Counted from the stretch's first letter, positions 5,925-12,399 are shown. The stretch: DNA of 13,019 nucleotides from Pseudofrankia asymbiotica (GCF_001983105.1 NZ_MOMC01000050.1:67546-80564); one strand, 5' to 3'. A program made the numbers and translations. Notes: generated by a model from the sequence alone, not told the origin.

Positions 5925-6746
5925 TCATGACATCTCTGGCATGCCCACGGTCATCCTCGGGACCTGTCGCTGCACGGTGAGCCACACCGTCCTGGCCGCC
6001 GCGAGCACCTCGCCACCCTGCCCCAGCAGGGCCGAGCCGGCGATCAGCCTGCGGCCCTCACGTCTGACCGACCAGGCGACCACCTGGTACTCGTGTCCGG
6101 CCACCGGCAGTGTCGGCACGTCGGCGGTCATCTGGCCGAGCAGGACGGCGGCATCCTCGCCGATGTCATGGGCTTCGATGGCGGCGATCCCACCGGGACA
6201 GCCCAGTGCCGCCCAGGCGATCTCCGGGCGCACACTCGGACCGCCGGTCGCGGACGAGGCATCCGGTGTCCACGGCGCCGCCCACAGGGGTCGACCACGC
6301 ACGAGTCCAGGGAAGATACGCAGGCCGTCACCCCGCCCACGGTGAGTGCCGCAGACGAAGCAGGTCTGGAACTCCGGCCGTTGGAAGTATCGTGATTGCC
6401 CCTCGGCCGCGCGTGCTTCGGCCATCGAGACGGTGTCGGGTACCCACAGGGCCGGGCGGTCCTGGGAGGGCGCGGCCTCGGCTATCAACGTGCCAGCCCG
6501 CCGGACGCGTACCGAACCCTCGGGGCCGACCTCGACGGCCATGGGCACGGCCAGCGGCGGCGGTCGACGCAGGGTGACCGTGACTGGGCCGTCGAGATAC
6601 CCGGCGAGGCGGCCGCCCACGTAGCCACCGTCGGCGCTGCCTGGCGGCCCGCAGAAGCGGGACGGGACGGTCAGCGTGGTCAGCACCGTCCGCGACGGCC
6701 GTTCGCCGGCCGCGGGCAGGGGCGCCCACCTCGAAACGTGTGACAT
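5925..6746 (-). CDS. Hot-dog-fold protein, thioesterase-like
   Basis: This 273-residue protein appears to contain two hot-dog-like halves. The first (residues 20-115) includes FCGPPGSADGGYVGGRLAGYLDG, with a hydrophobic helix after the Gly-rich turn as in acyl-CoA thioesterases, then VTVTLRRPPPLAVPM. The second (about 125-262) carries CFVCG (C129, C132), RPEIAWAALGCPGG, and strands such as HEYQVVAWSVRREGRRLIAGSAL. The CFVCGxxR block looks like a structural or metal-binding element, and its function is not known to me. Many actinobacterial homologues are annotated only as hypothetical or PaaI-like proteins, and I cannot assign a substrate. No ribosome binding site precedes the ATG at 6746. Instead a TANNNT -10 element ends seven bases upstream, suggesting a leaderless transcript. 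It is convergent with the YdeI-like gene. Confidence 0.68.
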   Translation of the reverse strand: MSHVSRWAPLPAAGERPSRTVLTTLTVPSRFCGPPGSADGGYVGGRLAGYLDGPVTVTLRRPPPLAVPMAVEVGPEGSVRVRRAGTLIAEAAPSQDRPALWVPDTVSMAEARAAEGQSRYFQRPEFQTCFVCGTHRGRGDGLRIFPGLVRGRPLWAAPWTPDASSATGGPSVRPEIAWAALGCPGGIAAIEAHDIGEDAAVLLGQMTADVPTLPVAGHEYQVVAWSVRREGRRLIAGSALLGQGGEVLAAARTVWLTVQRQVPRMTVGMPEMS

Positions 6747-6753
6747 GGGGTGG

Positions 6754-6783
6754 ACGCTAGGACCGCGGCACGGGGCCGGTCAT
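6754..6783 (-). promoter_or_regulatory. Candidate leaderless promoter of the hot-dog gene
   Basis: On the minus strand, ATGACC (6778-6783, four of six matches to TTGACA) is followed after 18 bases by TAGCGT (6754-6759, matching TANNNT). Exactly seven bases later comes the ATG at 6746. In actinobacteria this arrangement usually means transcription starts at the A of the start codon. The absence of any ribosome binding site supports this. The -35 match is weak. Confidence 0.42.
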
Positions 6784-6960
6784 CGGGCAGACTACCGGCG
6801 CACCGTCCGATTGATCCCCCTGCTAGCACAGATGGCAGGCACGGGCATCGGGCAACTGACCGAGCCCTCAGCGGGCGGAAACGGGATCATGTCCGGCGCC
6901 GAGACGGGGCCTGGGAGGGCCGGCAGTCGCTGCGGCGAAAAAGGGCTGGCTTTGGTTTCT

Positions 6961-6978
6961 GGTCGTCGGTCCACGACC
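6961..6978. promoter_or_regulatory. Candidate TetR-type operator upstream of the TetR gene
   Basis: GGTCGT-N6-ACGACC is a perfect 6-bp dyad with a 6-base spacer, centred about 70 bases upstream of the TetR start codon and just upstream of a possible -10 (TACAGT). The position suits autoregulation. It does not match the palindromes at 8502-8550, so both cannot easily be sites for the same regulator. Confidence 0.3.
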
Positions 6979-7039
6979 CAGTACAGTGCCCCCACGGAGG
7001 TACGGCAGTGGTCAGGCTGCCGCGCGAGGGAACGGACGT

Positions 7040-7711
7040 ATGAACGACCCTGCCAAGCAGCGCTCCGAACCCGACACCAGGCAGCGGCTGATCGACGGCG
7101 CGCTGGAGGCGATCCGCGTGCGCGGCATCGCGGGAATCTCGGCGCGGACCGTCGCCGCGACGGCTGGCGTCAACCAGGCATTGGTCTTCTACCACTTCGG
7201 AACGGTAGACGGCCTGCTCTCCGCCGCGTGCCAGTCCGCCACCGCCGAACGGGTCGAGTTCTACCGCGAGCGGCTGGCCGCCGTCGGCTCGGCCCAGGAG
7301 CTGCTGCGGCTCGGCCAGGAGCTGCACGAGATCGAACGTGGCCATGGCCATGTCACGGTGCTCGCCCAGCTGCTCGCCGGCGCGCAGGTCGACGCCCGGC
7401 TCGCGGAGGCCGTGCGCGCGGCGCTCGGGCTGTGGACCACGGAGATCGAGGCAGTGCTCCGCCGCCTGTTCGGACAGTCCGCGCTCGCCGACGTCACCGA
7501 CTTCGCGGGCCTGGCCCGCGCGGTCTCGGCCTCGTTCATCGGCCTGGAACTGTTCGAGGGGGTCGACCCGGCCGGCGCCGCGGCCGCCACAAGCTCCCTC
7601 GACGGCCTCGCCGCGCTGCTCGACCTCCTCGACAGCTTCGGCCCGGTCGCACGACGGGCGCTACGAAGCCGTACCCGTCGCACCACCAGGGCCGCCGGAA
7701 CCAGCGGCTGA
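7040..7711 (+). CDS. TetR/AcrR family transcriptional regulator
   Basis: This 223-residue protein has the N-terminal TetR DNA-binding domain at residues 12-60: RQRLIDGALEAIRVRGIAGISARTVAATAGVNQALVFYHFGTVDGLL. The helix-turn-helix lies near 33-52 and the YHF motif at 51-53. The remainder is an all-helical ligand-binding and dimerisation domain whose ligand cannot be predicted. The final ~20 residues are Arg/Thr-rich and may be a dispensable tail. The ATG at 7040 is chosen because GAGGG lies nine bases upstream and the domain follows at once. Its 3' end overlaps the 3' end of the convergent DUF2071 gene by 51 bases. The palindromes at 8502-8550 make the DUF2071/VOC divergent pair a likely target, by proximity only. 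Confidence 0.92.
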   Translation: MNDPAKQRSEPDTRQRLIDGALEAIRVRGIAGISARTVAATAGVNQALVFYHFGTVDGLLSAACQSATAERVEFYRERLAAVGSAQELLRLGQELHEIERGHGHVTVLAQLLAGAQVDARLAEAVRAALGLWTTEIEAVLRRLFGQSALADVTDFAGLARAVSASFIGLELFEGVDPAGAAAATSSLDGLAALLDLLDSFGPVARRALRSRTRRTTRAAGTSG

Positions 7712-8476
7712 CGCGCAGGGCACCTGTCCGGCGCCAGCACTCGCGGCGGGCTCATCCCGGACGGGCATCGGCCGAAGCGGTTTCCAGATTGCTGGGACGG
7801 CCCGCATCAACAGGGCGTTGTCGAGCACGGCGCTGCCCGGCGGAAACCGGTCGGGGTCGTCGAAGAAGGTGGAACGCACGTGCCGGACCTCGACGGGCTC
7901 CACCCGCCAGGCCGCGACGTCCAGTTCCACACCGTCCAGGCACGACGCGTCACGGCCGGCGGAGTAGCCCGCCGACCCGCGCCTGAAGAAGTCCGACGCC
8001 TCGCCGAGGCTGGCGAACAACGTGCTGCCCTGAAACCGCTCGGCGACGTCGGCGTCGACGCTCACCTGGGTCGCGCCGTCCCGGCTGGCGTAGGCGATGT
8101 GCAGGTCCCGCGACGTTTCCCGCACGTCGAACGACGCGGCATGGTGAACCACCGCCAGCCGACCGCTCGCCAGGACACTTACGGTCGACCCGGTGTCGCG
8201 ACGGGCGATGTAGACGCCTTTCTCCGGCCCGTCGGGGCCATCCCATTCGACCGCGATCCGGTGGGCGGCGTTCTCGCTACGCAGCCCGAGAGCACCCGGC
8301 AGCCAGGCAGGGCGAACCCGGCCCAGCCGGATAAGACAGATGCCCGCGACCGCCCAGCCGTCGATCTGCTGGGGGCGCATCGCCACGGGCAGCATCGAAG
8401 CGACCGCGGCCGGCGCGACGCGGTAGTTCACCAGCAGACGCCGCTCGATGACACTCGACACCCGCGGTTGCCTCAT
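7661..8476 (-). CDS. DUF2071 family protein (YqjF-like, acetoacetate decarboxylase-like fold)
   Basis: This 271-residue protein begins RRLLVNYRVAPAAVASMLP (residues 12-30) and continues with GWAVAGICLIRLGRVRPAWLPGALGLRSENAAHR, then GVYIARRDTGS. This order is typical of DUF2071 proteins, which adopt a beta-cone fold related to acetoacetate decarboxylase. No enzyme activity is established for most members, and this one has no catalytic residue I can assign. The ATG at 8476 has GGAGGA six bases upstream, which settles the start against longer versions of the frame reaching 8974. The last ~25 residues are Ala/Gly-rich and partly overlap the TetR gene on the opposite strand. Two palindromes begin 26 bases upstream of the start, so transcription is probably repressible by a TetR-type protein. 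Confidence 0.85.
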   Translation of the reverse strand: MRQPRVSSVIERRLLVNYRVAPAAVASMLPVAMRPQQIDGWAVAGICLIRLGRVRPAWLPGALGLRSENAAHRIAVEWDGPDGPEKGVYIARRDTGSTVSVLASGRLAVVHHAASFDVRETSRDLHIAYASRDGATQVSVDADVAERFQGSTLFASLGEASDFFRRGSAGYSAGRDASCLDGVELDVAAWRVEPVEVRHVRSTFFDDPDRFPPGSAVLDNALLMRAVPAIWKPLRPMPVRDEPAASAGAGQVPCASAAGSGGPGGATGTAS

Positions 8477-8501
8477 GCCAGCTCCTCCATCGGCCGCCCG
8501 C

Positions 8502-8517
8502 TTGAGCGGCTGCTCAA
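8502..8517. promoter_or_regulatory. Operator-like palindrome, copy 1
   Basis: TTGAGCGGCTGCTCAA has perfect 6-bp arms TTGAGC/GCTCAA with a 4-base centre. It lies 26 bases upstream of the DUF2071 start codon in the divergent promoter region. Size and symmetry fit a TetR-family operator. The second copy is centred 33 bp away, about three helical turns, so two dimers could bind on the same DNA face. Confidence 0.7.
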
Positions 8518-8534
8518 CTGAAGGCCAACAGATC

Positions 8535-8550
8535 TTAAGCGGTCGCTCAA
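8535..8550. promoter_or_regulatory. Operator-like palindrome, copy 2
   Basis: TTAAGCGGTCGCTCAA shares 13 of 16 bases with copy 1 and retains the GCTCAA half-site. Its left arm differs by one base (TTAAGC). It lies 73 bases upstream of the VOC start codon at 8624. Together the two copies define the consensus TTRAGCGG-Y-Y-GCTCAA. I found no third copy in the window, including upstream of either TetR gene. Confidence 0.7.
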
Positions 8551-8623
8551 TCCGCCTGGACCGATGAGTCTGTTCGGTCGCCCGGGTCTCTCCACCAGGG
8601 CCGAACAACAGGAGGGACCCGCG

Positions 8624-9001
8624 ATGGGGCAGCCAGTCGTGCACTTCGAGATCATCGGGCGCGATCCCGCGAAGCTCCGGGGCTACTACGCCGAGCTGTT
8701 CGGGTGGGAGTTCCAGACCAGTGACGCGGCCACGGAGACGATCTCCGAGCCGGGCAACTACGGGTTCGTGGACGAGAGCACGGCCAGAGGCGGGATCAAC
8801 GGTGGCGTCGGCGGCGGCGCGGACCACGAGGGACGTGTCCTGTTCTACGTCGGGGTCCCCAACGTCGAGGCCGCGCTCAGGGAGGCTGAGAGGCTCGGCG
8901 GGAAGCGCCGGATGGGTCCCGAGGGCACTCCCGGAACCCTCGTGGTCGGACAGTTCTCGGATCCCGAGGGTCATGTGATCGGCGTGGCCGGCACGGAGTA
9001 G
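8624..9001 (+). CDS. VOC superfamily protein (glyoxalase-like)
   Basis: This 125-residue single-domain protein begins VVHFEIIGRDPAKLRGYYAE (residues 5-24), followed by LFGWEF, a Gly-rich loop (GGINGGVGGG, 57-65), LFYVGVPNVEAALREAERLGG and DPEGHVIGVAG (113-123). This is the pattern of VOC proteins related to the domains of mycobacterial CFP30B/CFP32-type antigens. H7 is a candidate metal ligand, but the usual C-terminal glutamate of metal-dependent glyoxalases is replaced by Gly (G120), so metal catalysis is doubtful and ligand binding is possible. The ATG at 8624 has AGGAGGGA six bases upstream, and an earlier start at 8564 is unnecessary. The gene is divergent from DUF2071 and shares the twin palindromes upstream. 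Confidence 0.88.
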   Translation: MGQPVVHFEIIGRDPAKLRGYYAELFGWEFQTSDAATETISEPGNYGFVDESTARGGINGGVGGGADHEGRVLFYVGVPNVEAALREAERLGGKRRMGPEGTPGTLVVGQFSDPEGHVIGVAGTE

Positions 9002-9043
9002 GCCAACGGTCCCCCATCGGTGCTGGTCGCGCCGGCTTCCGAT

Positions 9044-9250
9044 TCAGGTCGTCGCCGTGGCCGTCGCGGCCGACACGCTCGTGCGTGCCTCGGCCTCCAG
9101 CTCGTCGATACGGTCGAGCAGGTCGAGGACGAGCCCGATCGCGGCGTGGTTCAGGCACAGAGCCGCGCGCAGTTGCTGGATCGGTCGCCGCGCTCCCCGG
9201 CGCACGCGACGGCTGGTCTCAGCGGGCAGCGCTGTCAGGTGCGGGAGCGC
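9044..9250 (-). pseudogene. C-terminal remnant of a CbpM-like chaperone modulator
   Basis: The minus-strand frame ending at TGA (9044-9046) encodes RRPIQQLRAALCLNHAAIGL followed by VLDLLDRIDELEAEAR. This closely resembles the C-terminal helix of the small MerR-like chaperone modulators (CbpM type) that normally accompany a DnaJ/CbpA gene in actinobacteria. The MerR-like N-terminal half is missing: the frame meets a stop at 9251-9253 inside a tandem repeat and has no ATG. No dnaJ or dnaK gene lies nearby. I infer that the front of the gene was lost and replaced by the repeat array and the isochorismatase gene. The family call rests on one conserved block of about 36 residues. Confidence 0.62.
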
Positions 9251-9315
9251 TCAGGCAGGTGCGGGAGCGCTCAGGCAGGTGCGGGGGCGCTCAGGCAGGT
9301 GCGGGGGCGCTCAGG
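9236..9315. repeat. 20-bp tandem repeat, four copies
   Basis: The unit CAGGTGCGGGRGCGCTCAGG is repeated four times in succession. The copies differ only at one A/G position: two have A, two have G. On the minus strand each unit contains CCTGAGCGC, and the TGA of the outermost unit is the stop codon of the isochorismatase-like gene (9311-9313). The array therefore starts at that stop codon and runs into the CbpM remnant. There are no spacers, so it is not a CRISPR array. Confidence 0.92.
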
Positions 9316-9871
9316 ACGTTCCGGCGAAGTCGACGTTCTGGGTCTCGACGGTGCCGGCGGTACGGCCCGGGGCCGTCTGGTAGGTCCAGTACAGGTTGGT
9401 GTGGGCAATGACCGCGTCCGGCGGTGGGGCGCCCCACGCCGTGGTGTCCTCGGTGGTGTGGGCGTCGCTGACCAGCGTCGCGTCGTATCCCCGGGTGAGC
9501 GCGCCGTGCAGCGTCGAGCGGATGCACTGGTCGGTCTGGGCGCCGACCACGACGAGCCGCCCGACCCGCAGCCCGGCCAGGACACCCGCCAGGTCCGTGT
9601 CCTCGAAGGAGTCGCCGTAGCGCTTCTCGATGCGCCGCTCGTCGTCGCCGGGGCGCAGCTCGGGCACGATGCGCCAACTGTCGCTCTCGGGCACGAAGTT
9701 CTCGTCCGTCTGCTGCACCCAGATGACCGGCACCTCGTCCCGCCGGGCCTTCTCGACCAGGTAGGCCACGTTCGCGATGACCGCGTCCCGCTGAAGCGCG
9801 TTGTTGACGACACCGTTCTGCACGTCCACCACGAGCAGCGCGGTGTTCGGCCGGCCCGGAAGTGTGGTCAC
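9311..9871 (-). CDS. Isochorismatase-family cysteine hydrolase
   Basis: This 186-residue protein has the catalytic triad of the family: Asp in LLVVDVQNGV (D16), Lys in EKRYGDSFEDTDL (K83) and Cys in GAQTDQCIRSTLHGAL (C116). It also carries the typical PVIWVQQTDE and TLVSDAHTT segments. Members hydrolyse isochorismate, nicotinamide, N-carbamoyl compounds or other amides, and the substrate cannot be told from the sequence. The start is GTG at 9871 with AGGAGG six bases upstream; an upstream TTG or CTG frame adds nothing conserved. The stop codon lies within a 20-bp repeat unit. poxB ends 115 bases upstream on the same strand, so co-transcription is possible but not shown. Confidence 0.92.
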   Translation of the reverse strand: MTTLPGRPNTALLVVDVQNGVVNNALQRDAVIANVAYLVEKARRDEVPVIWVQQTDENFVPESDSWRIVPELRPGDDERRIEKRYGDSFEDTDLAGVLAGLRVGRLVVVGAQTDQCIRSTLHGALTRGYDATLVSDAHTTEDTTAWGAPPPDAVIAHTNLYWTYQTAPGRTAGTVETQNVDFAGTS

Positions 9872-9935
9872 TGCCCGCCTCCTCGGATGGATCACCAGCA
9901 ACGGCCACCGTAGACCGCACCACCGACAGGTTAGA

Positions 9936-9954
9936 CCGATTTGTCATGAATCGG
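9936..9954. promoter_or_regulatory. Small dyad between poxB and the isochorismatase gene
   Basis: CCGATT and AATCGG form a perfect 6-bp dyad with a 7-base spacer, 65-83 bases upstream of the isochorismatase start and 33-51 bases after the poxB stop. It could be an operator or a weak hairpin after poxB. This gap is also less GC-rich than its flanks. No convincing -35/-10 pair was found. Confidence 0.3.
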
Positions 9955-9986
9955 ACTCGCGCCGGTCGACCCCGCGAGGCCTCAGG

Positions 9987-11723
9987 TCACTCGGCGTCCA
10001 GATCCCTGAGGTTGGTCCTGGCCAGCTCGACGAGCTCGTCCCCGCCGCCGGACACGATCGTCCTCGTCGCGTACAGGGTGAAGCCCTTCATCTGGCCGTA
10101 GGTGAGCTTCGGGGGAAGCGCCAGCTCGTGGCGCGCCGTGTGGACGTCGACCAGCGCCGGGCCGTCGTGCGCGAACGCGGCGGCCAGCGTCTCCTCCAGC
10201 TCGCTCGCGCTCTCCACCCGCGCGCCGAACAGGCCCGCGGCGCGAGCGATCCCGGCGAAGTCGGGGTTGTCGAGCTCGGTGCCGTAGGTGACGATGCCGC
10301 CGGCCTTCATCTCCAGCTCGACGAACGACAGCGCGCCGTTGGTGAACACCACGACCTTGACCGGCAGCCGCTGCTGGCGCAGCGTGATCAGCTCGCCGAG
10401 CAGCATCGCGAGGCCGCCGTCGCCGGACAGCGCGATGACCTGCCTGCCCGGCGCGGCCGCCTGCGCCCCGATGGCCTGGGGCAGGGCGTTCGCCATGCTG
10501 CCGTGGTTGAACGAGCCGATCAGCCGGCGGGCGCCGTTCATGTGCAGGTAGCGGGCCGCCCAGATCGACGGCGTGCCGACGTCGGCGGTGAAGACCGCGT
10601 CGGCGGCGGCGAGCCGGTCGATCGTGGCGGCGATGTACTGCGGGTGCAGCGGGGCGCCGTCACGGCCGGGGCGGGCCAGTCTGTCCAGCCGGGTCCGGGC
10701 CCGCCGGTAGTGCGCGGTCATCCGGTCCAGGTGCGTGGAGTCGGTCTTGACGGCGATCAGCGGCAGCAGCGCGTCGATCGTGTCCCTGACCGTGCCGACC
10801 AGCGGCACCTGAACCGGTACCCGGCGGCCGATCTGCTCGCCCCGCACATCCACCTGGATCACCGGCACGCCCTCAGGCAGGAAGGGCCGGTAGGGGAAGT
10901 CCGTGCCGAGCATGACCAGGGCGTCGCAGTGCTCCATCGCCCGGTACCCGGAGCTGAACCCGATCAACCCGGTCATCCCGACGTCGTAGGGGTTGTCGGG
11001 TTCCACGACGTCCTTGCCGCGCATCGCGTGCACGACGGGCGCCCTCAGCGCCGCGGCGAGCCCGACAAGCTGGTCGTGCGCGCCGGCGCAGCCCGCGCCG
11101 GCGAGGATGGTCACCCGGCTGGCGGCGTCCAGCACCCGCGCCGCGTCCGCCAGCGCCGGCTCGTCCGGGCGTACGACCGGCCACACGGCCCGCACCGGAG
11201 CCGGCGTGGCACCCCCGGACGCCTCGCCGAGGAAGATCTCACCGGGGACGATGATCACGGCGACCCCGCGGTGCTGCAGTGCCGCGCGCATCGCGAGCTC
11301 GAGCAGGCGCGGAAGCTGCGCCGGGATGCTGGCCAGCTCGCAGTAGACGCTGCACTCGCGGAACAGCAGTTCCGGGTGGGTCTCCTGGAAGTAGCTGCCG
11401 CCGATCTCCTCCCGCGGGATGTGCGCGGCGATCGCCACGACCGGCACCCGACTGCGGTTCGCGTCGTACAGCCCGTTGATCAGGTGCAGGTTGCCCGGGC
11501 CGCAACTGCCCGCGCACACCGCGAGCTCCCCGGTCAGCGCCGCCTCCCCGGCCGCCGCGAACCCGGCCGCCTCCTCGTGCCGGACGAGCTGCCAGGAGAT
11601 CGCGCCGTCGCGCCGCAGGGCGTCGGTGAAGCCGTTCAGCGAGTCACCGGGAATTCCATATACCCGGCGTACCCCGGATGCCTTCAGCGTCGCCACCATC
11701 ACGTCGGCCACCGTGGTCGCCAT
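9987..11723 (-). CDS. poxB: Pyruvate:quinone dehydrogenase (pyruvate oxidase PoxB), ThDP- and FAD-dependent
   Basis: This 578-residue peripheral membrane flavoenzyme decarboxylates pyruvate to acetate and CO2 and passes electrons to the quinone pool. It resembles E. coli PoxB over its whole length, including RHEE with the catalytic Glu (E50), CAGSCGPGNLHLINGLYDA, GSYFQETHPELLFRECS, NPYDVGMTGLIGFSSG, GSFNHGSMANALPQAIGAQA and the ThDP-binding motif from GDGG to FTNGALSF. The C-terminus (KGFTLYATRTIVSGGGDELVELARTN) corresponds to the lipid-binding tail that activates the E. coli enzyme. The ATG at 11723 is chosen for AAGGAG six bases upstream and the exact N-terminal match. The electron acceptor in an actinobacterium would be menaquinone (inference). 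The gene upstream on the same strand is a broken grpB, so poxB probably has its own promoter. Confidence 0.96.
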   Translation of the reverse strand: MATTVADVMVATLKASGVRRVYGIPGDSLNGFTDALRRDGAISWQLVRHEEAAGFAAAGEAALTGELAVCAGSCGPGNLHLINGLYDANRSRVPVVAIAAHIPREEIGGSYFQETHPELLFRECSVYCELASIPAQLPRLLELAMRAALQHRGVAVIIVPGEIFLGEASGGATPAPVRAVWPVVRPDEPALADAARVLDAASRVTILAGAGCAGAHDQLVGLAAALRAPVVHAMRGKDVVEPDNPYDVGMTGLIGFSSGYRAMEHCDALVMLGTDFPYRPFLPEGVPVIQVDVRGEQIGRRVPVQVPLVGTVRDTIDALLPLIAVKTDSTHLDRMTAHYRRARTRLDRLARPGRDGAPLHPQYIAATIDRLAAADAVFTADVGTPSIWAARYLHMNGARRLIGSFNHGSMANALPQAIGAQAAAPGRQVIALSGDGGLAMLLGELITLRQQRLPVKVVVFTNGALSFVELEMKAGGIVTYGTELDNPDFAGIARAAGLFGARVESASELEETLAAAFAHDGPALVDVHTARHELALPPKLTYGQMKGFTLYATRTIVSGGGDELVELARTNLRDLDAE

Positions 11724-11943
11724 CAGCTGCTCCTTGCCACGAACCGACCATGCGGGCGGGACAGCGCCGGTCAGGGCGGTCAGGGCGGTCACGCCCCAGG
11801 CTGGGCAGACCGTCATCCGCCGACGTCAGCCAGCTATGCCACCGATGTCGGGCGACCGGGCCCGGGGCCCGGGCCCGGACAGGGATATCGCGTGCGTGGC
11901 CTCGTGAAAGCGAGGTCCGAGCTCCTGTTCGGCGGCGCCGCCA
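11724..11943. other. Upstream region of poxB, no gene
   Basis: This 220-base gap contains GGTCAGGGC twice in tandem plus a degenerate third copy (11769-11795), about 46 bases upstream of the poxB start. It also holds a 23-bp stretch of pure G and C (11856-11878) with three GGGCCC palindromes, which could form a hairpin after the broken grpB gene. No coding signature was found. The poxB promoter should lie here, but I cannot place it. Confidence 0.4.
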
Positions 11944-12326
11944 TCATTCTGCGCGGGTCCAGTCGATTGTGCTGGCCCAGCGCTCCGCTCGGGTGATGAT
12001 CTCGGTCGCGAGCGGGCCCTTGGCATCCGCATAGGCGTCCATGTCCGGCCGGTCGCGGGAGGCGAGCCGACGCTTGAGCGCCTCGTAGCGGGCGCGGTCA
12101 CGCGGGTCCCGGCGTAGCCAGTCCCGGAAGAGCAGGGTTCGGCGTTCCCAGTCACTGCCGGCCGTGCAGATGTGCAGATGCACGGCGAGGTCCGGCGTGC
12201 GGAGCATGCGGTGTCCAGGTTCCCGCACCCGGAGCAGGTATCCGATGTCGGTCAGCGGCGGAAGACAGCGCTGTTCGTGATCGTGCGACGCTCGGGACCG
12301 CCGACCAGTTCGGTGCGCGCCGTCAT
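11944..12326 (-). pseudogene. GrpB family (UPF0157) gene with internal deletion
   Basis: The C-terminal part (12264 down to 11944) reads LPPLTDIGYLLRVREPGHRM, then DLAVHLHICTAGSDWERRTLLFRDWLRRDP, ARYEALKRRLA and AYADAKGPLATEII, which is diagnostic for GrpB proteins. In another frame, starting at ATG 12326 with a GGGG-containing leader, lies a typical GrpB beginning, MTARTELVGGPERRTIT, but it stops after 24 residues. The two halves meet at about 12265-12276. The usual middle is missing: the Y-D-P-x-W block, the H-I-G-S-T-S-V-P-G-L motif of the nucleotidyltransferase-like fold, and the K-P-I-I-D segment, about 50-60 residues. The joint also changes the frame. A functional product is therefore unlikely. 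Confidence 0.8.
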
Positions 12327-12354
12327 GATCCCCGCCTTGGGCAGCGCCGCTCAC

Positions 12355-12375
12355 CGCCGTCCGGCGGCGACGGCG
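12355..12375. terminator. Hairpin downstream of the second TetR gene
   Basis: CGCCGTC (12355-12361) and GACGGCG (12369-12375) form a perfect 7-bp GC stem with a 7-base loop. It sits 25 bases after the TetR stop codon (minus strand) and before the broken grpB start. It may end the TetR transcript. There is no T-run, and GC-rich DNA forms such stems by chance, so confidence is low. Confidence 0.3.
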
Positions 12376-12399
12376 CGATCGCGACGCGGTCCGGATGGC

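Larger units (their letters stand above)
6747..7039. other. Divergent intergenic region without a gene
   Basis: This region separates the hot-dog gene (minus) from the TetR gene (plus). It contains the leaderless promoter at 6754-6783, an 18-bp dyad at 6961-6978, a TACAGT hexamer at 6982-6987 that could be a -10 for the TetR gene, and a small hairpin CGGCAG/CTGCCG (7003-7022) just before the TetR ribosome binding site. No coding potential was recognised on either strand. Confidence 0.45.

Noticed and set aside
8477..8974. Upstream extension of the DUF2071 gene on the minus strand
   Set aside because: The extension runs antisense through the second VOC gene and the operator region. The ATG at 8476 has an excellent ribosome binding site and the domain starts right after it.
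9236..9315. Possible CRISPR array
   Set aside because: The 20-bp units are directly adjacent with no spacers, and no cas gene is present. It is a simple tandem repeat.
9801..11996. A 731-codon plus-strand open frame opposite poxB
   Set aside because: It is the antisense of poxB, whose minus-strand frame matches a known enzyme along its full length. The antisense translation shows no domain.
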